DNA from: Limisphaerales bacterium
Lineage (GTDB): Bacteria > Verrucomicrobiota > Verrucomicrobiia > Limisphaerales > SXTU01
Reading direction: 5' to 3'
NCBI GenBank assembly: GCA_009773355.1
Contig: WRPG01000004.1
Location: 47,656 to 111,655, forward strand
DNA length: 64,000 nucleotides
Under the pieces are notes generated by a model. The model was not told the origin of the DNA. It saw only the letters and a list, made by a program, of their open reading frames with translations, and made no database searches. Made by a program: the position numbers and the translations under genes. Positions 7,401 to 13,376 of this stretch are shown piece by piece; within the stretch, counting starts at the first letter, position 1; every line of letters starts with the position of its first letter.

Positions 7401-7964
7401 AAGCCCGCCGCCCGCGCCGCCGCTGCGCTGCGTGTCTTGCAGGAAGTCGGCCTCGGCTACCTGCGCCTTGGCCAGCCCATCAACACCTTGAGCGGCGGCG
7501 AAAGCCAGCGCCTCAAGCTCGCCGCGCACCTCGCCGAATCCGTAGGAGACGACGTGAGGAGTCTCACTTCAAAAACCACCGTGGACGACATCCGCGCTTG
7601 GGCCAAGGAGCGGAAAGCTCCCCCCCAGACGCCAGACGCCAGACCCCATCCCCTCCCGGAAAGTCAGAGACTCCTCACGTCGTCACCTACGCTATTCGTC
7701 TTCGACGAGCCGACGACTGGCCTGCACTTCGACGACGTGCGCGTGCTCGTCGCCGTCTTCCAGCGGCTTGTGGACGCGGGCCACACCGTCCTCGTCATCG
7801 AGCACAACCTCGATGTCATCCGCGCCGCCGACTGGCTCATTGACCTCGGCCCCGAGGCCGGCGACGCCGGCGGCGAACTCGTCATCGCCGGCACGCCGGA
7901 GCAAGTCGCCGCCTGCGAGCGGAGTCACACGGGAGCAGCGTTGCGAATGTCCAATGCCCAATAA
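4488..7964 (+). CDS. uvrA: UvrA-family excinuclease ATPase, first paralogue with multiple in-frame repeat inserts
   Basis: Damage-sensing ABC-type ATPase of nucleotide excision repair. Both nucleotide-binding halves are present: Walker A GLSGSGKSS (residues 37-45) and GVSGSGKST (about 750), signatures LSGGETERV (about 573) and LSGGESQRL (about 1003), and Walker B LDEPSVGLH (about 596) and FDEPTTGLH (about 1070). Zinc modules appear as CAPC..CPAC (from about 306) and CDRC..CPAC in the second half. At 1158 residues it is some 200 longer than usual. The excess is explained by in-frame repeat inserts near residues 145-165, 211-233, 281-303, 473-503, 532-540, 696-723, 916-947 and 1019-1068, all in loops between conserved blocks. 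The last residues (LRMSNAQ) also look repeat-derived. Whether this is the housekeeping UvrA or a paralogue cannot be settled here. Confidence 0.9.
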   Translation: MSKPSPANFIRLRGVRHNNLKGFDLDLPLGKLIVITGLSGSGKSSLAFDTLFAEGQRRYIETFSPYARQFFDRMDKPAVDSIEGIPPAIAIEQRNAVRTTRSTVGTMTEICDHLKVLWPHLATLHCRKCGKPVEKEPPQKVWEVVAADVRRLHSNAERGTQNAECLVTFDLALSEKLSLKESLSLLAKQGYQRLLVSGEVVRLEDAAPKLRSAEHCSADASEPAQAEQCSALRQVPAALTVLQDRLRLTPAIRSRFIEACEQAYHFGKGRLAVHLLPSASPPDPRPQTLDPIPHSPSPIPFSNRFHCAPCDLDYREPSPALFSFNHPVGACPACKGFGRVIGIDYELAIPDRSLSLAAGAVKPWRTGTGAESLADLAKFCKKLGVPMDVPFRDLSEAHQRWVIEGDPGYDSNDPANAWPKKWYGVKGYFRWLESKSYKMHVRVLLSRYRSYTRCPSCEGRRFQPEALLYQVPVGDDVRSLHSNAERGTQSAEQKSETPHVVSYPRLTLADFYALPVTRALEVIESLAARFPQSAIGNRQSPIHHALEEVSSRLRYLAEVGLGYLTLDRATRTLSGGETERVNLTTCLGTRLVNTLYVLDEPSVGLHPRDTARLVVILQRLRDLGNTVIVVEHEAAVMRAADQIVDLGPGHGETGGELVFQGTLTELLKHPLSLTGQYLSGRMQVETRARRPIHGEAGEKVGKRESERGSTAHSPTFSPAHFLTLTGASAHNLKNLTISIPLGRFVCLTGVSGSGKSTLVRDCLLPAIQAKLQAAAKATDHPEATGEADDSPTEAPSPITHSPSPLSLTGAERLSRAILVDQTSLGKTPRSNPAVYIGAFDHLRDLFAATELAKQRGLNSSAFSFNSAVGQCDRCRGAGFEKIEMQFLSDVFIKCPACEGRRYREHVLEVKIEAVGKVISEEVISKKSPSRARSKSPLSTQSLITNYSWSIADLLAASVDESLAFLAALPDSKPAARAAAALRVLQEVGLGYLRLGQPINTLSGGESQRLKLAAHLAESVGDDVRSLTSKTTVDDIRAWAKERKAPPQTPDARPHPLPESQRLLTSSPTLFVFDEPTTGLHFDDVRVLVAVFQRLVDAGHTVLVIEHNLDVIRAADWLIDLGPEAGDAGGELVIAGTPEQVAACERSHTGAALRMSNAQ
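4920..4981. repeat. Half copy of a GTAG-type hairpin element in uvrA1
   Basis: Begins with GTAGCAGCCGACGTGAGG and continues into ATTCAAATGCGGAGCGCGG plus 7-base words of GCGGAAC type, but the matching right arm is missing. The same left arm and following array recur at 5904-5964. It is read in the frame VAADVRRL. Confidence 0.7.
5118..5185. repeat. Perfect 23-bp inverted repeat inside uvrA1
   Basis: Arms 5118-5140 and 5163-5185 are exact reverse complements. Each arm contains the smaller palindrome GCCGAGCAnTGCTCGGC, so a cruciform or double hairpin is possible. The 22-base loop is coding and the element is stop-free in frame. The right arm occurs again, identical, in uvrA2 at 10139-10161. 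Confidence 0.9.
5328..5396. repeat. Unpaired heptamer arrays (CCCAGAC / CCCCATT) in uvrA1
   Basis: Tandem words CCCCAGAC and ATTCCCC follow each other with no inverted partner. They encode a Pro/Ser-rich insert just before the first zinc module. The CCAGACG words recur at about 7624-7650 and 10163-10185, and the CCCCATTC words at about 6872-6905. Confidence 0.65.
5904..5996. repeat. GTAG...CTAC hairpin element, complete copy 1, in uvrA1
   Basis: The 24-base arms at 5904-5927 and 5973-5996 match at 22 of 24 positions. The loop carries a GCGGAAC heptamer array and AAGTCAGAG next to the right arm. It is in frame (VGDDVRSL ... ETPHVVSY), between a CPSCEGRR motif and the following helical segment. 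Total length is 93 bases, a multiple of three. Confidence 0.9.
6081..6107. repeat. CAATCGG heptamer tandem array in uvrA1
   Basis: About four copies of the 7-base word CAATCGG, in frame, with no inverted partner. Encodes a short Gln/Ser/Asn-rich stretch. Confidence 0.7.
6573..6656. repeat. Inverted GTGAGAAA-word element at the uvrA1 inter-domain linker
   Basis: The left arm (about 6573-6605) begins GCAGGTGAGAAAGTGGGA and the right arm (about 6619-6655) holds the reverse complement within a longer array. It lies exactly between the two ATPase halves. A related element sits at the equivalent place in uvrA2 (9882-9988). Confidence 0.85.
7235..7326. repeat. Inverted AATTAGTG-word element in uvrA1
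   Basis: Left arm 7235-7263 and right arm 7295-7326 are reverse-complement arrays of AATTAGTG-type words around a G/C-rich loop of about 31 bases. It is in frame, just after the CPACEGRRY motif of the second half, the equivalent position to the insert at 5904-5996 in the first half. It is distinctly AT-rich within a GC-rich gene. Confidence 0.85.
7542..7690. repeat. GTAG...CTAC hairpin element, complete copy 2, in uvrA1
   Basis: Arms 7542-7565 and 7667-7690 match at 23 of 24 positions. The loop of about 100 bases contains a CCAGACG heptamer array and AAGTCAGAG before the right arm. It lies between the LSGGESQRL signature and the second Walker B motif. The left arm is read in the same frame as the other copies; the right arm is read in a different frame because of the loop length. 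Confidence 0.9.
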
Positions 7965-7989
7965 CACAATGACCATTCCGCAACCCAGA

Positions 7990-8087
7990 GGAGCGCGGCC
8001 TTCAGGCCGCTTCGACGTGCGAAAACCCTTATCATCGCCATCGCCCGTTGGGCTGCGGACGTTGAAGCGGCGTGAACGCCGCGCTCC
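7990..8087. repeat. Inverted repeat between the two uvrA genes
   Basis: Arms 7990-8013 and 8064-8087 match at 22 of 24 positions (GGAGCGCGGCCTTCAGG-type). Each arm is itself a near-palindrome (CGGCCTTCAGGCCG). It is an intergenic member of the same style as the uvrA inserts. Confidence 0.85.
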
Positions 8088-8101
8088 ACCCGCCGCGCGC
8101 C

Positions 8102-8133
8102 AACCTTGAACCTGGAACCCGAAACCTTGAACG
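8102..8133. repeat. GAACCTT/GAACCTG short-word array at the uvrA2 start
   Basis: Tandem 7-8-base words of GAACCTTGAACCTGGAACCC type. The TTG codons at 8106 and 8127 within it are the only visible start codons for uvrA2, so the repeat appears to provide the translation start. Confidence 0.65.
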
Positions 8134-11048
8134 AGCCAAACGAGATTTCCATCCACGGCGCGCGGCATCACAACCTGAAGAACCTCTCGCTCGCCATCCC
8201 GCGCGGGAAGTTCGTGGTCGTCACGGGCGTCAGCGGCAGCGGCAAGAGCACGCTCGCCTTCGACCTCATCTTCGCCGAGGGCCAGCGGCGCTTCCTCGAT
8301 GCGATGAACGCCTACGCGCGGCAGTTCGTGGAGCAGATGGCGCGACCCGACGTGGACCTCATCACCGGCATCCCGCCCACCGTCAGCATCGAGCAGCGGA
8401 ACTCGCGCGGCGGCGGCAAGTCCACCGTCGCCACGGTCACGGAGATTCACCACTTCCTGCGCCTGCTCTTCGCCAAGCTCGGCACGCAGTTCTGCCCGCA
8501 GTGCAACGTCCCCGTCACCGGCCAGACGCGTGACGCGCTGGCGGCGAACTTGCAGAACGAACTCAAACAGCGCGGCGACCTGTTGCTGCTCGCGCCCGTG
8601 GTGAAGAATCGCAAAGGCTTCCACAGCGAAGTCGCCACCTGGGCCGCGAAGAACGGCTACGCCGAAATCCGCGCGGACGGGAGGATGTTCCGCACGGACG
8701 AACACTTCCGCCTCGACCGCTTCAAGGAGCACGATGTGGAAATCGTCGTGGGCGTGCTGGAGAAGCGGCGGAGCGCGGGCGTCCCCGCCCGCAGCGCGTC
8801 CGAACGCAAGCAGGGCTTACGCATCTCCGAAGTGTCCCCTGCGAGCGAAGCCGCTGCGGGCGGGGACGCCCGCGCTCCACAGCAGCTCGTGGACATCGCC
8901 CTCAAACTCGGCCACGGCACACTCTACGCGCTGGACAATCACCGCCAGCTCACCGTCCACAGCACCGAGCGCGCGTGCCCGACGTGCCACGCCAGCTTCG
9001 CCGCGCTCGACCCGAAGAACTTCAGCTACAACTCCGCGCAGGGCTGGTGCCCCCAATGCCGCGGCTTCGGCGAACTCTTTTACATCCCCGACGTGGAGCG
9101 CGGCGCGAACGCGGACTCGGTCGAGGAGAGCTGGTGGAGCTGGGCGCAGGAGCGGGAGGTGTGCCCGGAGTGCCACGGTGCGCGGTTGAACCCCGTGGCG
9201 CGTGCGGTGCGTCTCGTGGTAGCAGCCGACGTGAGGAGGCTCACTTCGACTTCCGCCCTCGCTGGCCGAAAGAAAAAGTCAGAGCCTCCTCACGTCGGCT
9301 GCTACGCGGACGGGGTGACGATTGACTTCTTCTCCACCGCGAACGTGGACGCCGCGCTCGCTTACTTCTCCGCGCTGAAGCTCGCCGGGCGCGATGCCGA
9401 CATCGCGCGCGACATCCTGCCGGAGATTCGCGAGCGGCTGAAGTTCCTGAGCGAAGTGGGCCTCGGCTACCTCCAGCTTGGCCGTGCTGCGCCGACGCTG
9501 TCCGGCGGCGAGGCGCAGCGGATGCGCCTGGCCGCCCAACTCGGCTCGAACCTCAGCGGCGTCCTCTATGTCCTCGACGAGCCGACCATCGGCCTGCACG
9601 CGCGCGACAACGCCCTGCTGCTTGGCGCGCTCAAGCAGCTCCAGTCGCGCGGCAACTCGCTGCTCGTGGTCGAGCACGACGAGGACACGATGCGCCATGC
9701 CGACTGGGTGATTGACCTGGGCCCCGGCGCGGGCGTGAAGGGCGGCGAAGTCATTGCCAGCGGGACGTTGAAGGAGTTGCTGCGGCACAAGGAGAGCATC
9801 ACCGGCCAGCAACTCCGCGCGCAGGAGGGGAAAAAGTATCCGAGCCGGGGCGAACGGCGAGCAGTGGCAGGCCGAAACGGAGCAGGTGAGAAAGTGGGAA
9901 GGCGGGAAAGTGAGAAGCAGGCCGGGCGCGGGCGAGCCACAGGCTCACTTTCTCACTCTCACACTTTCCCACCCGCTCACTGTCTCACTCTCGCCAACGC
10001 TTCCACCCACAACCTCAAAGACCTCACCGTCCGCTTCCCGCTGAACCGGTTCGTGGTCATCACCGGCGTGAGCGGCAGCGGCAAGAGCACGTTGATTCGC
10101 GAGTGCTTGTTGCCTGCCGTGCAAACCGCGCTCGCCAAGCCGAGCAATGCTCGGCGCTCCGCCCCAGACGCCAGACGCCAGACCTCATCCGCTCCCCGTC
10201 TCGCCGGCCACGAGTCCCTCTCCGCTGTTTACGAGGTTGACCAGTCGCCCATCGGCCGCACGCCGCGCAGCACGCCCGCGACTTACGTGGGCTTTTTCGA
10301 TGACATCCGCGCGCTGTTCGCGCAGGTGCCGGAGGCGCGGATGCGCGGCTACGGGCCGGGGCGCTTCAGCTTCAACAGCCCGGCGGGCCGCTGTCCCGGC
10401 TGCGACGGCGCAGGCGAGGTGAAATTAGAAATGAACTTTCTCCCGCCCGCCTACGTGCGCTGTGAGGTCTGCAACGGCCTGCGCTTCAATCCCGAGACGC
10501 TTGATGTGCTCTTCAACGGCAAGAACATCGCGCAGGTGCTCGACCTCAGCGTGGCCGAGGCGCTGGAGTTCTTCGCCGCGCAGAAGCGCATCCGCCGTCC
10601 GCTGGAGGCTCTCCGCGACACCGGCCTCGACTACCTCAAGCTCGGCCAGACCAGCCCGACATTGAGCGGCGGCGAGGCGCAGCGCGTGAAGCTCGTGACG
10701 CACTTGCTCGGCGGGTTGAAGGATGCGTCCGCTGACAAGCTGCCTGACCCGCGATTTCAAACCCGAAACGCCAAGCTCTTCATCCTCGAAGAACCAACCA
10801 TCGGCCTGCACATGAGTGACGTGCAGCGGCTGGTGGCTGTGCTGCAGCGCCTCGTGGACGCCGGCCACAGCGTCATCGTCATCGAGCACAACCTTGACCT
10901 CATCGCCGAGGCGGACTGGGTGATTGACCTCGGCCCGGAGGCGGGCGACGCGGGCGGAGGGCTGGTGGCCGAGGGGACTCCGGAGGAAGTGGCGCGTTGC
11001 GAGCGGTCGCACACGGGCCGGTTTCTCAGCGGGCTGGTCGGACGCTGA
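8106..11048 (+). CDS. uvrA: UvrA-family excinuclease ATPase, second paralogue
   Basis: Second UvrA-like protein, 142 bases after the first. Walker [10 protein letters not shown] occurs at about residue 40 and again at about 654. The signatures are LSGGEAQRM and LSGGEAQRV. Walker B is LDEPTIGLH (about 489) in the first half but LEEPTIGLH (about 894) in the second, where the expected Asp is Glu. Zinc modules CPTC..CPQC and CPGC..CEVC are present. The start is TTG at 8106 or 8127, inside a repeat; conserved sequence begins at [14 protein letters not shown]. In-frame inserts occupy about residues 222-258, 372-400, 593-628 and 678-697, with a possible short one at about 875-888, so the core is about 840 residues, shorter than the first paralogue. 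This suggests a divergent UvrA class rather than a recent duplicate. Confidence 0.88.
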   Translation: MNLEPETLNEPNEISIHGARHHNLKNLSLAIPRGKFVVVTGVSGSGKSTLAFDLIFAEGQRRFLDAMNAYARQFVEQMARPDVDLITGIPPTVSIEQRNSRGGGKSTVATVTEIHHFLRLLFAKLGTQFCPQCNVPVTGQTRDALAANLQNELKQRGDLLLLAPVVKNRKGFHSEVATWAAKNGYAEIRADGRMFRTDEHFRLDRFKEHDVEIVVGVLEKRRSAGVPARSASERKQGLRISEVSPASEAAAGGDARAPQQLVDIALKLGHGTLYALDNHRQLTVHSTERACPTCHASFAALDPKNFSYNSAQGWCPQCRGFGELFYIPDVERGANADSVEESWWSWAQEREVCPECHGARLNPVARAVRLVVAADVRRLTSTSALAGRKKKSEPPHVGCYADGVTIDFFSTANVDAALAYFSALKLAGRDADIARDILPEIRERLKFLSEVGLGYLQLGRAAPTLSGGEAQRMRLAAQLGSNLSGVLYVLDEPTIGLHARDNALLLGALKQLQSRGNSLLVVEHDEDTMRHADWVIDLGPGAGVKGGEVIASGTLKELLRHKESITGQQLRAQEGKKYPSRGERRAVAGRNGAGEKVGRRESEKQAGRGRATGSLSHSHTFPPAHCLTLANASTHNLKDLTVRFPLNRFVVITGVSGSGKSTLIRECLLPAVQTALAKPSNARRSAPDARRQTSSAPRLAGHESLSAVYEVDQSPIGRTPRSTPATYVGFFDDIRALFAQVPEARMRGYGPGRFSFNSPAGRCPGCDGAGEVKLEMNFLPPAYVRCEVCNGLRFNPETLDVLFNGKNIAQVLDLSVAEALEFFAAQKRIRRPLEALRDTGLDYLKLGQTSPTLSGGEAQRVKLVTHLLGGLKDASADKLPDPRFQTRNAKLFILEEPTIGLHMSDVQRLVAVLQRLVDAGHSVIVIEHNLDLIAEADWVIDLGPEAGDAGGGLVAEGTPEEVARCERSHTGRFLSGLVGR
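8770..8878. repeat. Perfect 27-bp inverted repeat inside uvrA2
   Basis: Arms 8770-8796 and 8852-8878 are exact reverse complements (GGAGCGCGGGCGTCCCCGCC at the outer end), each with an internal GCGGGCGTCCCCGCCCGC near-palindrome. The loop is 55 bases and coding. The element adds an Ala/Ser/Arg-rich insert to the protein. Confidence 0.92.
9219..9305. repeat. GTAG...CTAC hairpin element, complete copy 3, in uvrA2
   Basis: Perfect 24-base arms at 9219-9242 and 9282-9305; total 87 bases, a multiple of three. It is in frame (VAADVRRL ... EPPHVGCY). It follows the CPECHGARL motif, the same structural position as the 5904-5996 element in uvrA1. Confidence 0.92.
9882..9988. repeat. Inverted GTGAGAAA-word element at the uvrA2 inter-domain linker
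   Basis: The left arm (about 9882-9914) starts GCAGGTGAGAAAGTGGGA, identical to the uvrA1 element over that stretch. The right arm (about 9943-9988) is CTCACTTTCTCAC-type. The loop is about 28 bases. Confidence 0.85.
10139..10190. repeat. Half copy of the 23-bp palindromic repeat plus CCAGACG array in uvrA2
   Basis: 10139-10161 is identical to the right arm of the uvrA1 element at 5163-5185. It is followed directly by CCAGACG heptamers. No left partner is present. It encodes an in-frame linker insert. Confidence 0.8.
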
Positions 11049-11056
11049 GAGAACAA

Positions 11057-11138
11057 GTATTCAGTGTTCAGTCATCAGTATTCAGTGGGCGGCCCGGACG
11101 GTCTCTGACTGAATACTGAAAACTGCTTACTGAACACC
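11057..11138. repeat. Inverted TTCAGTAT-word element before the Uma2 gene
   Basis: Left array about 11058-11087 (GTATTCAGTGTTCAGT) and right array about 11106-11138 (CTGACTGAATACTGAA), with a G/C-rich loop of about 18 bases. It fills the gap between uvrA2 and the Uma2-family gene and ends four bases before the latter's TTG. Confidence 0.85.
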
Positions 11139-11142
11139 GTCC

Positions 11143-11646
11143 TTGAGCCTCGACTACGAAGAAATCATCGAAGGCGTGTCCGTCCTGCGTCGCGCGTCGG
11201 CGGGTCGGCACGAGGAGGTTTGCGAGGCGCTGCACGCGGCATTTGCCGCCGCGCTTGCGGGTGTCGCCGTTGCGCGACTGCTGGAGCCGCGTTCCATCGT
11301 CCAGCTTTCGCCCGGCTCGCTGCTGCGGCCTGACCTCGCGCTCGTCACCGCCGCGACGGGCAAGCTCTGGCTTGCCGCCGAGGTGGTGAGTTCCACCGAC
11401 CATCGCTGGGACACAGTGACCAAGAAGGAGCTTTACGAGAGCTTTGCCGTGCCCCGGCTCTGGATGGTGGACCCGCGCTACGACAACGTGGAGGTCTATC
11501 ACGGCAGCCCGCACGGCCTCGCGCTCCAGCACATCTACGCCGGGCGCGAGGTGCTCGCAGAGAAGCTGCTGCCGGCCTTGCAGGTGACCGTGGCGGAGTT
11601 GTTCGCCGCCGGCGGCAAGGCCGGCGCAAAAGATTTATCGGAATAA
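11143..11646 (+). CDS. Uma2-family (DUF820) restriction endonuclease-like protein
   Basis: A 167-residue protein with the PD-(D/E)xK-type core of the Uma2/DUF820 family: RPDLALV supplies the aspartate, LAAEVVSSTD the E-x-x motif, and a downstream KKELYESFAVPRLWMVDP segment the conserved Lys/Tyr and WxVDP turn. The start is a TTG at 11143 directly after a repeat; no other upstream start exists in frame. Members are numerous in cyanobacteria and large-genome bacteria, and their function is largely unknown. The gene stands alone, with no methyltransferase beside it. Confidence 0.8.
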   Translation: MSLDYEEIIEGVSVLRRASAGRHEEVCEALHAAFAAALAGVAVARLLEPRSIVQLSPGSLLRPDLALVTAATGKLWLAAEVVSSTDHRWDTVTKKELYESFAVPRLWMVDPRYDNVEVYHGSPHGLALQHIYAGREVLAEKLLPALQVTVAELFAAGGKAGAKDLSE

Positions 11647-11811
11647 CTGTTGTATTCGCGGGGGAAACCGTCAGGGTGCGCCCGCACTTAGATTGCTCGT
11701 AGTTTTAGCTAGGCATGGTGAATCGTCAGGTGAACGTGGTTCGGTGATGATTTGAAACCCGGTGTTCGGGAACAGTCGGCGAAGCAGGAGTGGTTTTAGT
11801 CATCACAACAA

Positions 11812-12135
11812 ATGAACAACAAACTGTTTGTAGGAAATCTTTCCTTCAACACCACCGAGAATGACCTCCAGGACACGTTTGCCGCCCACGGCACGGTCAT
11901 GGAAGTCAACCTGATGATGGATCGCATGACCGGCAAGTCCCGCGGTTTCGCCTTCGTCACCATGGATTCCGACCAGTCCGCCCAGGCGGCCATCGCCGGT
12001 CTCCACGGCAAGAACATGGGCGGTCGTGACCTCACCGTGAACGTCGCTCGTCCCCGCGAGGAGCGTCCCCGTGGTGGTGGCGGCGGCGGCGGCTACGGTG
12101 GTGGTGGTGGCGAGCGCCGCGAGCGCCGCTACTAA
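11812..12135 (+). CDS. Small RRM-type RNA-binding protein with Gly-rich tail
   Basis: A 107-residue protein with a single RNA-recognition motif: RNP2 LFVGNL (residues 5-10) and RNP1 KSRGFAFV (about 43-50), followed by a Gly/Arg tail ([19 protein letters not shown]). This resembles cold-induced Rbp proteins of cyanobacteria and other bacteria, thought to act as RNA chaperones. A leader of about 165 bases precedes the ATG, room for post-transcriptional control. A strong intrinsic terminator follows at 12157, so it is probably monocistronic. Confidence 0.92.
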   Translation: MNNKLFVGNLSFNTTENDLQDTFAAHGTVMEVNLMMDRMTGKSRGFAFVTMDSDQSAQAAIAGLHGKNMGGRDLTVNVARPREERPRGGGGGGGYGGGGGERRERRY

Positions 12136-12156
12136 TCGGCCAGTTGGATTTCGCAG

Positions 12157-12197
12157 GGTGCGGGAGGCCGCGAGGCTTCCCGCACCTTTTTCCTTTT
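12157..12197 (+). terminator. Intrinsic terminator after the RRM gene
   Basis: A 13-bp stem (12157-12169 with 12174-12186, one G-U pair) is capped by a GCGA tetraloop and followed by TTTTTCCTTTT. It lies 22 bases after the RRM stop codon and before infA, so infA presumably has its own promoter or depends on read-through. Confidence 0.92.
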
Positions 12198-12238
12198 CCA
12201 CCGCGCGGACCGCACTCAACCCATTTCAATCCTTTCCC

Positions 12239-12451
12239 ATGGAAGAACCCATCGTGGTCGAAGGCCACATCACCATCGTCCTGCCTGGCACGATGTTCCG
12301 GGTGAAGCTGGACAACCAGCACGAGGTGCTCGCCCACATCTGCGGCAAGATGCGCAAGCGCTTCGTCCGCCTGACCGCCGGTGACCGCGTGAAGATGGAG
12401 ATGTCGCCCTACGACCTCTCGAAGGCGCGCATCGTCTATCGCCTGCGCTGA
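12239..12451 (+). CDS. infA: Translation initiation factor IF-1
   Basis: A 70-residue OB-fold protein. It has the family pattern [19 protein letters not shown], followed by [20 protein letters not shown] and a closing [17 protein letters not shown]-1 binds the ribosomal A site and aids IF-2/IF-3 during initiation. The start is the ATG at 12239 just after a pyrimidine stretch; no strong Shine-Dalgarno is seen. It stands apart from any ribosomal-protein operon and follows the RRM gene's terminator. Confidence 0.96.
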   Translation: MEEPIVVEGHITIVLPGTMFRVKLDNQHEVLAHICGKMRKRFVRLTAGDRVKMEMSPYDLSKARIVYRLR

Positions 12452-12502
12452 GGCGCGGTCATTCTCCTTGAGCCGAAGCCTCGCGTGGCCTACACCGGGG
12501 CC

Positions 12503-13315
12503 ATGCGCCTGCTGAATTTCGTCCGTCTGTCGGTCCTTCTCTCCTCGCTGTCGCTCTGCGCTGGCGTTTCCGCCGCCGAGCCAATCAAGCTCCCCGCGAA
12601 GGAAAGGCTCCATCTCTACCTCCTCATCGGCCAGTCGAACATGGCCGGTCGCGGCGTGGTGGAGGAGCAGGACAAGATCCCGCCTCCGCGCGTGCTCAAG
12701 TTCACGAAGGAGAACGCCTGGGCGCCCGCCATTCCCCCGCTGCACTTCGACAAGCCCGCCATCGCGGGCGTCGGCCTCGGCTCCAGCTTTGGGCGCGCGA
12801 TGGCGGAGGCGAACCCGGACGCAACCATCGGCCTCATTCCCTGCGCGGTTGGCGGCACGCCGCTCTCGCGCTGGAGCAAGGGTGGCGACCTCTACGCGCA
12901 GGCGCTCGAACGGGCGAAGCTCGCGCTCAAGGACGGCACGCTGAAAGGCATTCTCTGGCATCAGGGCGAGGCCGACTCCGGCAACGAGCAGCTCGCGAAA
13001 TCCTACGGCGAACGGCTGGCAAAGATGGTGAAAGATCTCCGTGCCGACCTCGGCGCGGGGGAAGTCCCCTTCGTCGCGGGCAAGCTCGGCGAGTTCCTCA
13101 AGCGTGAGGACAAGGACGGCAAGCCCTCGCTCTGGCCGAAAGTCAACGAGCAGATCGGCGCGATCTCGAAGTCGGTTCCCAACACCGCCGCCGTGGAGTC
13201 CGCCGGCCTGATGCCCAAGAGCGATGTTGTCCACTTCGACACGCCGTCCCTGCGCGAGTTCGGCCAGCGCTACGCCGAGGCGATGAGGAAGTTGCAGGCG
13301 GGCAAGGCTCGCTGA
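12503..13315 (+). CDS. Exported SGNH/sialate O-acetylesterase-like protein
   Basis: A 270-residue protein with a signal peptide (MRLLNFVRLSVLLSSLSLCA, cleavage near VSAAEP). It contains the carbohydrate-esterase version of the SGNH blocks: GQSNM (nucleophile Ser), ILWHQGEAD (block III region) and DVVHFD near the C-terminus (Asp-x-x-His dyad). It probably removes acetyl groups from sugars in the periplasm or outside the cell. I chose the ATG at 12503; a GTG at 12485 is in frame but would add residues before the signal peptide. Confidence 0.85.
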   Translation: MRLLNFVRLSVLLSSLSLCAGVSAAEPIKLPAKERLHLYLLIGQSNMAGRGVVEEQDKIPPPRVLKFTKENAWAPAIPPLHFDKPAIAGVGLGSSFGRAMAEANPDATIGLIPCAVGGTPLSRWSKGGDLYAQALERAKLALKDGTLKGILWHQGEADSGNEQLAKSYGERLAKMVKDLRADLGAGEVPFVAGKLGEFLKREDKDGKPSLWPKVNEQIGAISKSVPNTAAVESAGLMPKSDVVHFDTPSLREFGQRYAEAMRKLQAGKAR

Positions 13316-13376
13316 CCTCGTCGCGCGGGCGCAGCTTCGGTTTGACACTGCTTCGCCGTGGCCCGACAACGAGGCC

